A DNA stretch of 64,000 nucleotides, from contig NZ_JBHSXL010000002.1 of NCBI RefSeq assembly GCF_042662125.1, forward strand, positions 248,001-312,000, in the 5' to 3' direction. A model generated the notes under the pieces. The model searched no databases, was not told the origin of the DNA, and saw only the letters and a program-made list of their open reading frames with translations. A program made the translations under genes and the position numbers. Shown here piece by piece: positions 1-7,807 of the stretch. Source of the DNA: Halopenitus salinus (GTDB taxonomy: Archaea > Halobacteriota > Halobacteria > Halobacteriales > Haloferacaceae). Within the stretch, counting starts at the first letter, position 1. Each line of letters opens with the position of its first letter.

Positions 1-324
1 GCACGGCTTGAGGAAGCTGGTGGTGGCACACGGAAGTACTACAAGTCGAACACGCGGGTCTTCTCGTACGACCTTCCCGAACGTAGTACTGACCAACTCG
101 CTTCGGCACAGGACACGACTCGTGAAGAGCTCGCTGCGCTGATCGAGACCCTCGTCGAGCAACACGGCGACGAGATCGCGGCTGTAGCGAGAGAGATGAA
201 GCCGTGTGAATACTGCGAAACTCAGCACTACGAGGAGTTTGTCGTTCGGGAACTGCTCAATCGCGCGCTCATCGACCTCGGCGAAACCGGGGACCTCGAC
301 GATCTCTTAGCGACCGCCGAGTGA
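1..324 (+). CDS. C-terminal part of a winged-helix regulator, 5' end outside window
   Basis: An open frame enters from the left edge and stops at TGA 322-324, leaving 107 residues. The first residues (RKYYKSNTRVF) look like the beta-wing of a winged helix. A predicted coiled-coil helical tail follows, with a CEYC pair near residue 70. This layout resembles the haloarchaeal DUF7342/ArsR-like regulators seen again at 35.5 and 37.4 kb. The N-terminal recognition helix is not visible, so the family is a guess. The next gene on the same strand is an HTH_10 regulator 88 bp downstream. Confidence 0.6.
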   Translation, partial: ARLEEAGGGTRKYYKSNTRVFSYDLPERSTDQLASAQDTTREELAALIETLVEQHGDEIAAVAREMKPCEYCETQHYEEFVVRELLNRALIDLGETGDLDDLLATAE

Positions 325-411
325 GCGATTTCGTCGAATATCGTTTATTTATAATTTCCCCCAGTACACTGGGCGGAGGGTTCATTCTGCTATACCAGCA
401 ATACTCGGATA

Positions 412-1035
412 ATGCGCCAAGCGGTACTCAGTATTGACCACGAAACACTGACTGAGTACGGGTTCGAGGTGTTTCAGGACTCCGGATTACTCGATATTGA
501 AATCCTCTCGTGTGAGGGACCACGCGGCGTTTCCCGCCTCCACGTCGAGGAGCGACTGGATGAACAACGGCTGGACGATCTCGAGACGGTTCAGTGGTGG
601 GAATATGTAGCGGATCAGGGATCGGAGCATGCCTATCTTGTCGAGATGAACGTGGCCGACGAGTTGGACCGAGCCGGCGTCGATGCTGACAGTATGACGC
701 GGGCTGAATGGGCCGAAGTACAGAGCCGGGGATTCGCATTCGAGGTGACTGGCTCCCAGGCGGAACTCAAAGCAATGATCGCTGACCTGCAGGCTGCTGG
801 ACAAAACGTTACCTTGGAACAACTGCGTGACTATCGTATCCGAGAGTCGCCGTTGGATGCACTAACCAATCGCCAGCAGGAAGTGCTTGATGTCGCGTAC
901 GAGCTCGGGTATTACGACGTACCGCGTACATCGTCAACGGAGGAGATTGCAGCCGAACTCGGCGTGGACGATTCGACCGTGGCCGAACACCTCCAGCGAG
1001 CGGAACACAACCTCCTTGAATTCCTCCTGGGTTAG
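412..1035 (+). CDS. HTH_10 (bacterio-opsin activator type) transcriptional regulator
   Basis: 207 residues. The C-terminal ~55 residues form a classic haloarchaeal HTH_10 domain: LTNRQQEVLDVAYELGYYDV, then EEIAAELGVDDSTVAEHLQRAE. The N-terminal ~140 residues are the variable sensory half of this family and contain no obvious metal-binding cysteine cluster. Such proteins are transcription regulators with unknown ligands. It converges on the merB-like gene, overlapping its 3' end by 4 bp, so it may regulate the mercury cluster, but that rests only on position. Start ATG 412 follows a short AT-rich leader (tttatttataattt near 345-356). Confidence 0.8.
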   Translation: MRQAVLSIDHETLTEYGFEVFQDSGLLDIEILSCEGPRGVSRLHVEERLDEQRLDDLETVQWWEYVADQGSEHAYLVEMNVADELDRAGVDADSMTRAEWAEVQSRGFAFEVTGSQAELKAMIADLQAAGQNVTLEQLRDYRIRESPLDALTNRQQEVLDVAYELGYYDVPRTSSTEEIAAELGVDDSTVAEHLQRAEHNLLEFLLG

Positions 1036-1640
1036 TCGAGATCCACGTACTTTCGTATCAGCGACCGCACTGCTGCTGGCTGAAACGGCATGGTTTTCCC
1101 GTCGGTTTCTGCAGCCCACTGCTCGTACGTGTCTGCGGATTCAAACGCGTTGATGTACTGGCAGAACGTGTTCGTGAGTGTGGGTGTCTCGGTTTGGAGC
1201 ATCCAGCTGAAGATGGTTTCATCGCTGTCCTCGAGCTCCGGAATGGACACGGCGATCCCGAATGTGATCACGGTATCTTCAGGGGTGACGTCCACGCCCC
1301 CGTTCTGGACAGTGAAGGTGATTGGCGTTCTGGTTACGGGATCCACCGAGCGGACGGTGACTGGATCCTGAGTCTCCATCACCGCGGCACCGAGTGCGTC
1401 TAGGATGCATGGCGAGTACTGGATCTGGCCGTTCACGCGGACTTCGTGTCGGGTCGGGTCGTCCGTGTAGAGGTCCTCCGGCTCGATGGTTCGGTCGCTC
1501 GCCGCAAGCTGCTCGGCGAACGTGGCCCAGTAGTCGCCCATCGTTTCCGGTGGGGTCTCGAGATTGCTCACTGCCGCGAGGTGGTTCGCGAAGTCGGGCG
1601 GCAGGTCGATACGGTCGTCGGGTTGGGATTCAGTTCCCAT
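1032..1640 (-). CDS. merB: Organomercurial lyase (alkylmercury lyase) MerB
   Basis: 202 residues, near the usual MerB length. MerB cleaves the C-Hg bond of organomercurials by protonolysis, giving Hg(II) for MerA. The catalytic set known from plasmid R831b MerB (Cys96, Asp99, Cys159) has clear counterparts: Cys78 and Asp81 in SPCILDALG, and Cys160 in NTFCQYINAFES, which aligns with the bacterial SFCCHVHFFAS segment. The structural Cys117 of the bacterial enzyme has no counterpart (RSVDPVTRTP). The gene is last in a minus-strand series with the reductase genes, 131 bp after the oxidoreductase stop. The call rests on motif alignment done by eye. Confidence 0.82.
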   Translation of the reverse strand: MGTESQPDDRIDLPPDFANHLAAVSNLETPPETMGDYWATFAEQLAASDRTIEPEDLYTDDPTRHEVRVNGQIQYSPCILDALGAAVMETQDPVTVRSVDPVTRTPITFTVQNGGVDVTPEDTVITFGIAVSIPELEDSDETIFSWMLQTETPTLTNTFCQYINAFESADTYEQWAAETDGKTMPFQPAAVRSLIRKYVDLD

Positions 1641-1680
1641 TGCAAAGTAAGAGACGGCCCAGCAACCGGTGGTACTTGCT

Positions 1681-1694
1681 CCCAGCTAGCTGGG
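1681..1694. promoter_or_regulatory. 14-bp perfect palindrome upstream of merB
   Basis: cccagctagctggg lies 41 bp upstream of the merB start, in the gap after the oxidoreductase stop. There is no T-run beside it on the coding strand, so an operator is more likely than a terminator. Function is unproven. Confidence 0.35.
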
Positions 1695-1771
1695 GGAGTT
1701 CATAGGAGGCTAATCTCCAGAAACCTCAACCCCTGACCTTCGTGTGACGGAGTGACCCGCTTCGAGACGCG

Positions 1772-3154
1772 TTACGAGGGTTTGTGAACGCCACCGGCGG
1801 CGGAGTTGATGCTTTCGGGGAGCGTGGGGTGGATGTGCATCGTTCTGGCGATTTGGTCGGCGGTCGCGCCGAGTTCGATGGCAAGGACGAGTTCGTGGAC
1901 TATTTCGGCGCCCTGTTCGCCGACGACGTGCGCTCCGAGGAGCTCGTCGGTCTCGGCGTCGGTGACGAGTTTGACGAACCCCTCGGGTTCACCGAGCGCC
2001 TTCGGCTTGCCCTGGTCGGCGAGGTCCTGACGACCGATACCCACCTCGTACCCTTCGTCTCGTGCTTCCTGTTCGGTCAGTCCGACGTGCCCGACCTGCG
2101 GGTCGGTGAACACCGCCCACGGGACGACTCGGCCCTCGGTGCTGATTTCTTCGTCTTTCGCGAGCTGTCGATACAGGAGGTCGGCGTCGTCGCGCGCGGA
2201 GTGGGTGAACATCGGCGGCCCACTCACGTCGCCGATAGCGTAGACGTCGTCTGCGGTCGTCCGGAAACTGTCATCAGTCTCGACAAATCCCTGCTCGTCG
2301 GTCTCGACGCCTGCCTGTTCGAGTCCGATGTCGTCGGTCTTTGGGTGCCGTCCCGCCGCGAGCAGGACCTCCGAAGCCGTCGTCGCGACGATTCCATCCG
2401 GCCCGTCGGCCTCGAGGACGATTCCTTCGCCGTCGGATGCAAGCTTCGTTACGGCGGCCTCAGTGCGAACGTCGATCCCTTCGTCGGTGAAGACGTCCTC
2501 AATCACTGTGCTGACTGCCGGCTCCTCTCGGGGGAGCAGTCTGTCACCGCGCTGGAAAACGGTCACGTCGGTGCCGAACCGGCTGTACATCTGGGCGTAC
2601 TCGGTCCCGACGTAGCCGCCGCCGATCACCGCCAGCGAATCCGGTACCGTATCGAGAAACAGCATGTCGGTGCTGTCGAGGACCTCGACATCGTCGAGTC
2701 CATCGATCGGTGGTCGTGCGGGACGGGCACCAGTGTTGATGACGATCCGCTCTGCTGAGATACGCCGATCGCCGACCCGGAGTTCCTCGGGCGACTCGAA
2801 GGTGCCGCGCTCTTCGATGAGGTCGACGCCGTCGTGGTCCGCGACGTTCTCGTAGGCGCCCTCGCGAATGCTCTCGACGACGTCGTCTTTGCGCTGGACA
2901 ATCGCCTCCAGATTGGCGGTGATGTCGGCGTCAATTTCGATGCCGAACTCCTCGCTCCGGCGAGCGAGGTGTGCGACCTCTGCGCTCCGGAGCATCGTCT
3001 TTGTCGGGATACACCCGCGATTGAGACACGTTCCGCCGAGGAGATCGTCCTCGACGAGGACCGTCTCCATGCCGGAGTACGCGCACTTCATCGCGACGGG
3101 GAGGCCGGCCATCCCGCCCCCGAGCACGAGCAGGTCGTAGTCGGAGTCTGTCAT
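1772..3154 (-). CDS. FAD/NAD(P) pyridine nucleotide-disulfide oxidoreductase, dihydrolipoamide dehydrogenase-like
   Basis: 460 residues. It has an N-terminal FAD-binding GGGMAGLP motif, the redox disulfide Cys43/Cys48 in GGTCLNRGCIPTK, an NAD-binding IGGGYVGTEYAQ segment near residue 178, and a C-terminal HIHPTLPES His/Glu dyad as in lipoamide dehydrogenases. It lacks the C-terminal Cys-Cys pair of true mercuric reductases, so the substrate is probably a disulfide or thiol, perhaps supplying reducing power to the mercury pathway (inference). The GTCLNRGCIPTK variant is also seen in MerA-like and RclA-like enzymes. It follows a SHOCT gene by 14 bp in the merA-side minus-strand cluster. Confidence 0.85.
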   Translation of the reverse strand: MTDSDYDLLVLGGGMAGLPVAMKCAYSGMETVLVEDDLLGGTCLNRGCIPTKTMLRSAEVAHLARRSEEFGIEIDADITANLEAIVQRKDDVVESIREGAYENVADHDGVDLIEERGTFESPEELRVGDRRISAERIVINTGARPARPPIDGLDDVEVLDSTDMLFLDTVPDSLAVIGGGYVGTEYAQMYSRFGTDVTVFQRGDRLLPREEPAVSTVIEDVFTDEGIDVRTEAAVTKLASDGEGIVLEADGPDGIVATTASEVLLAAGRHPKTDDIGLEQAGVETDEQGFVETDDSFRTTADDVYAIGDVSGPPMFTHSARDDADLLYRQLAKDEEISTEGRVVPWAVFTDPQVGHVGLTEQEARDEGYEVGIGRQDLADQGKPKALGEPEGFVKLVTDAETDELLGAHVVGEQGAEIVHELVLAIELGATADQIARTMHIHPTLPESINSAAGGVHKPS

Positions 3155-3168
3155 AGTTGTGGGGAATG

Positions 3169-3417
3169 CTATTGGTTCGCTTCTTCGAGAACGTCCTTCC
3201 GTTGCTTGAACTCGTCTTCTGAGAGCTCTCCCTGGGCATACGCGACTCGGAGTTCCCTGAGTGCCGGGTCTCTGCTACTGAGACCACCTCGGGTGACTAC
3301 GCGATAGAGGGCGTATCCAACCCCAAGGACGACCAGCAGAACGGCCAGCATCATTCCAGCTCCCAGAGCGGTGACATCGACACTGGGCCGCCGGGCCACA
3401 TTCCCCCACCCATCCAC
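3169..3417 (-). CDS. Small membrane protein with C-terminal SHOCT domain
   Basis: 82 residues: a single membrane helix at about residues 17-42 (ALGAGMMLAVLLVVLGVGYA), then a SHOCT domain ending in RVAYAQGELSEDEFKQRKDV. SHOCT is a short oligomerisation helix pair common on prokaryotic membrane proteins. The reading frame overlaps the upstream small gene by 67 bp, so the true start may be a later Met (MMLAVLL, residue 22). It lies 14 bp before the oxidoreductase and is probably co-transcribed with the mer genes. No mercury-binding cysteines are present. Confidence 0.7.
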   Translation of the reverse strand: MDGWGNVARRPSVDVTALGAGMMLAVLLVVLGVGYALYRVVTRGGLSSRDPALRELRVAYAQGELSEDEFKQRKDVLEEANQ

Positions 3418-3530
3418 ATCATCGGCATCATGACTGCCATCAGCACGAACGGAATGACCAGAATCGCAGCGATGACGATGAGTACGACACGGAGCGGACT
3501 GCGGCGTTCAGATGTTCGTTTAGAGTCCAT
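3351..3530 (-). CDS. Small Met-rich single-span membrane protein
   Basis: 59 residues from ATG 3530. A basic N-terminus (MDSKRTSERRSPLR) is followed by a membrane helix, then a Met/Gly/Trp-rich tail (AVMMPMMWMGGGMWPGG). Met-rich segments can bind soft metals, which fits the mercury context, but this is inference. An upstream in-frame Met would extend it by 19 residues; the shorter start is preferred because the extension is not hydrophobic or conserved-looking. Its 3' end overlaps the SHOCT gene. It sits between merA and the SHOCT gene on the same strand. Confidence 0.5.
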   Translation of the reverse strand: MDSKRTSERRSPLRVVLIVIAAILVIPFVLMAVMMPMMWMGGGMWPGGPVSMSPLWELE

Positions 3531-3623
3531 GATTAGTGGTCGTAGCGTATTCGGATAGCTGTTGTGCGGCTTCCGGTACCCCGACACCTCCTCTGTTTTG
3601 GCGTGAATTTGTTTTTATGAATA

Positions 3624-5081
3624 TTACTCGACACAGCAGCTCATCGTCGACGTGTCCCGTCGGAACGCCTGACAGGCGTGTTTGAACGCCTCGCTGAAGG
3701 TGGGGAACGGGTGGACGGTGTCGATGATGTCGTCGACGGTGAGGCCGAACTTCACGGCCAGCGTCGCTTCCATAATCATGTCGGCGGCACGGGGCCCGAC
3801 CATGTGGACACCAACGATCTCGTCGGTCTCGTGGTGCTTGACGACCTGGACGAGGCCGTCCGTGTTTTTGACGGCCTTCGCCCGCGGCACGTCCTCCATC
3901 TGGACGGTCCGACAGGAACAGGTGCCGTGCTCATCCATATACTCGAGTTCGGTCGTCCCGACGGCTGCGACCTCGGGACTGGTGAAGACGACTGCTGGGA
4001 CCGCATCGTAGTCGATGCTGACGCCCTCGTCGCCGAAGGCGTTCTTGACAGCATGGTTGCCCTCCTTGGCGGCGACCGTTTCCAGTTCGGGCTCGCCGAT
4101 TACGTCGCCGGCCGCGTAGACGTCTGGATTCGTCGTCTGGAAGTGCTCGTCGACGTGGATCGTGCTGTCGGGGTTCATCTCAACCCCGACCGATTCGAGA
4201 CCGATGCCATCGCTATTCGGCTGGACGCCGGTCGCGACGAACAGCGCGTCGCCGGTGACTGTCCGCTCGGTGCCGTCGACGACTGTTTCGACGGCGACAC
4301 CCGACTGGACCGTTTCGGCCCCACCGTCGGCTGCTGGCGGGCGGACGCGCTGGAAGTCGTTGCCGGTGATTACCTCGATGCCATCCTCCTCGAACGCACG
4401 CTGCATCTCACGCCCGAGCTGGCCTTCCATCCCCGAGAGGACGCGGTCGGAGCGCTGGAGGATGGTCACATCGACGCCGACACGGTGGAGAATCTGGCCC
4501 CATTCGAGCGCGATGTAGCCACCGCCGATGATCGCGATGCTCTCCGGGAGGTCGCGCTCCTTGAGGATGGTCTCGCTCGTGTAGTAGTCGGCCTCCTGCA
4601 GACCGTCGATGGGTGGCGCCCACGGCGAACTGCCGGTCGCGACGAGTACCTTCTCCCCAGTGATGCGTGCGCCCTCGTGGGCGCCGTCGACGACCTGGAT
4701 GGTCGTGTCGTCGACCAGCCGGCCGTACCCCTCGTAGATGTCGGTCTCGAAGTGCTCGGCGACGTCGACGTAGTTCTCCTGCCGGAACCGTTCGACGAGG
4801 TCGTCGGTGCCGTCGAGTGCGGCCGCCCAGTCGACGGTCGGTTCGCCGTCGCTGTACTGGACCGCCTCGAACGGATTCTCCCGCGGCGTGGCTGCCTGCT
4901 CGCCCACCGCGAGCAGATGCTTGCTGGGGACACAGCCGACGTTTACGCAGGTGCCGCCAAGCGGTAATCCTGTATTTACCAGCGCCGTCGAGAGTCCTCG
5001 GTCACTCGCTTCGGTAATGGCAGCGAACGCTGCTGCCCCACCCCCGAGGATTACGAGATCATACTGAGTCGATTTAGACAT
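3624..5081 (-). CDS. merA: Mercuric reductase MerA
   Basis: 485 residues. MerA reduces Hg(II) to volatile Hg(0) with NADPH and FAD in the cytoplasm. Visible features are the FAD motif ILGGGAAAFAA, the active disulfide Cys45/Cys50 in GGTCVNVGCVPSK, a second dinucleotide motif IIGGGYIALEW, and the diagnostic C-terminal vicinal pair Cys482-Cys483 (STMSCCVE) that passes Hg(II) to the active site. The N-terminal MerP-like HMA domain of many bacterial MerA proteins is absent, as is common in archaeal forms. It is transcribed divergently from the ArsR-type regulator at 5201 and is followed by two small membrane-protein genes and a second oxidoreductase. Confidence 0.93.
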   Translation of the reverse strand: MSKSTQYDLVILGGGAAAFAAITEASDRGLSTALVNTGLPLGGTCVNVGCVPSKHLLAVGEQAATPRENPFEAVQYSDGEPTVDWAAALDGTDDLVERFRQENYVDVAEHFETDIYEGYGRLVDDTTIQVVDGAHEGARITGEKVLVATGSSPWAPPIDGLQEADYYTSETILKERDLPESIAIIGGGYIALEWGQILHRVGVDVTILQRSDRVLSGMEGQLGREMQRAFEEDGIEVITGNDFQRVRPPAADGGAETVQSGVAVETVVDGTERTVTGDALFVATGVQPNSDGIGLESVGVEMNPDSTIHVDEHFQTTNPDVYAAGDVIGEPELETVAAKEGNHAVKNAFGDEGVSIDYDAVPAVVFTSPEVAAVGTTELEYMDEHGTCSCRTVQMEDVPRAKAVKNTDGLVQVVKHHETDEIVGVHMVGPRAADMIMEATLAVKFGLTVDDIIDTVHPFPTFSEAFKHACQAFRRDTSTMSCCVE

Positions 5082-5111
5082 TCTAATAATCGTTGTATCG
5101 TTTGTGGCTTT

Positions 5112-5131
5112 AACGTTATGCTCTTAACGTC
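5112..5131. promoter_or_regulatory. Candidate operator between merA and its divergent regulator
   Basis: An imperfect inverted repeat, aacgtta-tgctct-taacgtc, sits in the 119-bp divergent gap about 31 bp upstream of merA and 70 bp upstream of the ArsR-type gene. This is where an ArsR-family repressor would be expected to bind. The assignment is positional. Confidence 0.45.
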
Positions 5132-5200
5132 TACGGCAGCCGCTTTCTCGTCCACTGGTCCCCGAAAGGACTATACACAAATGGAAATTTGGCTATTGTA

Positions 5201-5566
5201 ATGAGCATCAATCTTCTCCAATCGAACGACGACGTACACGAGGCCCGGGCGAACATCTTCAGTGCGCTCGGTGATCCGACTCGGCTCCGGATCTTCCAGA
5301 CACTAATCGAGGCGGACGAACCGCTCAACGTCAGCGAACTGTGCGACCGCACCGACCTCGGGACGAATCTGGTGTCGCATCACCTCCAGTGTCTGAAGAA
5401 CTGCCAGCTGGTCGACGCGGAACGCGACGGCCGCAAGAAGTACTACGAGGTGAGCCGGCCGGAAGCCGTCGAGATGCTCTCGCTGGCCGACGACTGTATT
5501 CGCCAGAACATTGAGAGCGTCCTCGGGTGCGAGGTCGTCACCGAGGCCGAGACCGATGAGCGGTGA
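5201..5566 (+). CDS. ArsR-family metal-responsive regulator of the mercury cluster
   Basis: 121 residues from ATG 5201 (an upstream Met at 5189 is less likely). Typical ArsR winged helix: IFSALGDPTRLRIFQTLIEA, recognition helix DLGTNLVSHHLQCLKNCQLV, and a wing ending RKKYYEV. ArsR proteins usually repress and release DNA when metal binds cysteines. Cysteines here include VSELCD, HLQCLKNC, DDCI and LGCEV, a set able to bind a soft metal. Divergence from merA and overlap with the downstream membrane-protein gene (5556) make it the likely mercury sensor of the island. The inducer has not been shown. Confidence 0.88.
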   Translation: MSINLLQSNDDVHEARANIFSALGDPTRLRIFQTLIEADEPLNVSELCDRTDLGTNLVSHHLQCLKNCQLVDAERDGRKKYYEVSRPEAVEMLSLADDCIRQNIESVLGCEVVTEAETDER

Positions 5567-5792
5567 CGCTGAATCGTGGCTCCCGTATGCGGGAGTCGGT
5601 GGCGTCGTCGCGTGCTGCCTCGGACTCGAACTGCTCGGTGGGGCGGTGGTAGTCGGTGGCCTCGCGGCCACCATCGGGCTCTCGACCGGCGTGACGTATC
5701 TGGCGGTTGTCGGCCTGGGCGGGTTGGTCGCGCTGTTCGTTGCCGCCGGCTATCAACACGTTGAGGGGGTGAACGATGGGCTCCTCGGCTGA
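5556..5792 (+). CDS. Small vicinal-cysteine membrane protein, MerT/MerF-like
   Basis: 78 residues, two hydrophobic helices. The first carries an adjacent cysteine pair (VVACCLGLELLGG, residues 20-21), the arrangement used by MerT, MerF and MerC to pass Hg(II) across the membrane to MerA. Start ATG 5556 overlaps the ArsR stop, indicating translational coupling. It overlaps the next, similar gene by 17 bp. There is no convincing full-length match to a named Mer transporter by eye, so the call is functional analogy from cysteine placement and neighbours. Confidence 0.7.
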   Translation: MSGDAESWLPYAGVGGVVACCLGLELLGGAVVVGGLAATIGLSTGVTYLAVVGLGGLVALFVAAGYQHVEGVNDGLLG

Positions 5793-6018
5793 TGGATCGT
5801 CCTGGGGGCTCCTCGGCCTTGCGGGGGCACTCAGTCTCTGTTGTATCGGCACTGCGACTCTCGCCGGCGGGGCCGCAGTCGCCGGCGGAACAGCCGCCGG
5901 CGCGACTGCTGTCAGCGGTGTCGCGGGTGGACTCGGTGGCATCCTCGTGACCGCACTCGCCACTGCGTTGCCGCTCCTCGTCGTCGGGCTGGTTCTCCGA
6001 CGGAGGAATGGACAATGA
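5776..6018 (+). CDS. Second small vicinal-cysteine membrane protein, mercury-transport candidate
   Basis: 80 residues, two long Ala/Gly-rich helices. A CC pair (ALSLCCIGTATLAGG, residues 22-23) sits in the first helix as in the preceding gene, so the two may be paralogues or halves of a heteromer. The C-terminus is basic (LRRRNGQ), placing it in the cytoplasm. The start overlaps the previous gene and the stop overlaps the next start in an ATGA junction (6015-6018). Probable role: mercury uptake or delivery to MerA. Confidence 0.68.
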   Translation: MGSSADGSSWGLLGLAGALSLCCIGTATLAGGAAVAGGTAAGATAVSGVAGGLGGILVTALATALPLLVVGLVLRRRNGQ

Positions 6019-7247
6019 CGGACGGGACGTGTCCGGTCTGTGGCGACGATTTCAGTGCAGGTGGCGCGTTGAGCGACCACGCCTGGGACGCGCATGATGC
6101 CTGCCGGTACTGTGGTGAGGAGCTGACGACCGAGGACGAGCTGTACGTTCACTGGCTGGCCCGGCATGAGGGGGAACTCTCGCGGGTTGATCGAAAGCGA
6201 GCCGAATCCGAGGTTGAGACGTTGACGTTCGGGAATCGGCTGGCCCACCAGGGCCCGGTCGGGGCGGTTCGGAACGTCAGCCTCAGCCGGCGGCAACTCC
6301 TCGGCGGTGGTGCGGTCACGCTCGCTGGGATCGGCGCACTTGCCGGGAACACGCTTCTTGGTTCCTCATCTGGCCCGGCGCAGGTCCAGACTGGTGCGGC
6401 GGCGCCGCAGGCGACGTTTACGACCCTCTCCGGGGAGACGGGTCGGCTAGCCGACTATCAGGGAAAGAAACGGATGCTGTGGCTGTTCGCGACCTGGTGC
6501 CCGAGTTGTAAGCAGGGGGCTCGCGCGCTCCAGAACACGAATGACCAGCTTGGCGACATGGAGATCATCGGGGTGAAAACCGCCGGGAACGCCGGGTACG
6601 AGGGGCCATCCGTCCGCGAGTTCGTCCAATCCTTCGCGCCCTCGCTGTTGGACGCCGACAGGTGGACGTGGGGCACCGCCTCCCAGCAGACGACCGAGAC
6701 GTACAATCCCCAAAACCGGCCCGACATCTACTACCTCATCGACCAGGACGGCACGATCCAGGCACGCGATACAGCTCCGGCGGCGACAATCGACCGAATC
6801 ACCCAGTTCGCACAGGGTGGCGACACACGAAGTGATCGCCCGGGTGAAGAGTACGAAATCCAGCCCGCCGAGCACATCCAGCAGGGAGCCGACCATCCGC
6901 CGTACAACTCCAATCCCCCGACGTCCGGCTGGCACTACTCCCAGCAGGCCGACTGGGGGTTCTACACCGAGGGACTCCCGGACGAGCGGGTCGTCCACAA
7001 CCTCGAGCACGGCGGTATCTGGATCACGTACACGAACGTGAGTGACGAGACGCGTTCCCAGCTCCAGGATCTCGCAGAACAGTACCCCAAGAGCGTGATC
7101 GTCACGAAGCGACCCGCGAACGATGCCCCGATCGCTGTCGCGTCGTGGGGGCAGCTGCTGGAACTCGAGTCACTTGACCGTGCCCGAATCGTCGAGTTCA
7201 TCGAACAGAACCGGAATCACTCCCCAGAACCGATTGCAGGCCAGTAA
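6015..7247 (+). CDS. Zinc-finger / membrane anchor / thioredoxin-like / DUF3105 fusion protein
   Basis: 410 residues in four parts: two Cys/His zinc-finger-like units (residues 6-51: CPVCG...H...H and CRYCG...H...H); a twin-arginine-like SRRQLLGGG at 91-99 leading into a hydrophobic helix; a TlpA-type thioredoxin fold with redox motif WCPSCK (162-165); and a C-terminal DUF3105 domain (about 275-405; NPPTSGWH, HNLEHGG). The thioredoxin and DUF3105 parts probably lie outside the membrane, with the zinc fingers inside. The ATGA overlap with the upstream vicinal-Cys gene ties it to the mercury operon. A role in thiol chemistry or metal handling at the membrane is inferred. I know no named family with this complete architecture. 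Confidence 0.8.
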   Translation: MTDGTCPVCGDDFSAGGALSDHAWDAHDACRYCGEELTTEDELYVHWLARHEGELSRVDRKRAESEVETLTFGNRLAHQGPVGAVRNVSLSRRQLLGGGAVTLAGIGALAGNTLLGSSSGPAQVQTGAAAPQATFTTLSGETGRLADYQGKKRMLWLFATWCPSCKQGARALQNTNDQLGDMEIIGVKTAGNAGYEGPSVREFVQSFAPSLLDADRWTWGTASQQTTETYNPQNRPDIYYLIDQDGTIQARDTAPAATIDRITQFAQGGDTRSDRPGEEYEIQPAEHIQQGADHPPYNSNPPTSGWHYSQQADWGFYTEGLPDERVVHNLEHGGIWITYTNVSDETRSQLQDLAEQYPKSVIVTKRPANDAPIAVASWGQLLELESLDRARIVEFIEQNRNHSPEPIAGQ

Positions 7248-7248
7248 G

Positions 7249-7761
7249 ATGCTCAGGACGCATCTCAACACGCTCCGGACCGCCAGCGGCCTCGTCTTCG
7301 CCCGGCGGACGTACGCGGGACTCGCCGTCGCGACGTTTCTCCTGGCGGCCGTCTTCTACACGTTCACGCTCCCGGCCACGTATACGGGCGGCCAGGTCGG
7401 GATGGTCTCTCTTCGCTACCTCACGCCAGCCCTCGCGGGCTTTGCACTCGTGATGGCGGGACTGGTGGCCGTCATCGTCGCGTTCACGGCCTACAGTCTC
7501 CGGCTCGGGGCGTCGACGTCCACGACTGCGACGACGTCCGGGTTCTTCGGCAGCGTCTTGCCCCCGATCCTTTGTTGTTCACCGCTCCTTCCGACGGTTG
7601 CAGCGATGTTCGTCGGTGTGTTCCCCGGTGTCTTCGGCGTCAGTGGAGCGGTCCAGGGGTTCATCGCCACCTACGAACTCGAGATATTGAGTGTGGCGAC
7701 GCTCCTGCTGGTGTATGCTGTCCTTCAGAACGCAAAGGGGGTAACACGATGTGCCGCATGA
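7249..7761 (+). CDS. Polytopic membrane protein with CC motif, mercury-island transporter candidate
   Basis: 170 residues, about four membrane helices. An adjacent cysteine pair occurs in PPILCCSPLLPTVAAMF (109-110), followed by a Gly/Val-rich helix, and a further Cys lies near the C-terminus (VTRCAA). Start ATG 7249 is 1 bp after the upstream stop, so it is co-translated with the fusion protein. The PxxCCSP motif is reminiscent of MerC/MerT-like membrane cysteines. It is the third of four vicinal-cysteine membrane proteins in this operon; substrate is inferred. Confidence 0.68.
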   Translation: MLRTHLNTLRTASGLVFARRTYAGLAVATFLLAAVFYTFTLPATYTGGQVGMVSLRYLTPALAGFALVMAGLVAVIVAFTAYSLRLGASTSTTATTSGFFGSVLPPILCCSPLLPTVAAMFVGVFPGVFGVSGAVQGFIATYELEILSVATLLLVYAVLQNAKGVTRCAA

Positions 7762-7807
7762 GTGGATTCGGCTTCCAGACAGATGACACCCTAGTCACCC
7801 TGTATCA

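Noticed and set aside
1784..4967. Long plus-strand open frames opposite the oxidoreductase and merA genes (1784-2758, 3678-4967)
   Set aside because: They lie antisense to clear enzyme genes, show no domain, and reflect high-GC codon bias in the reverse frame.
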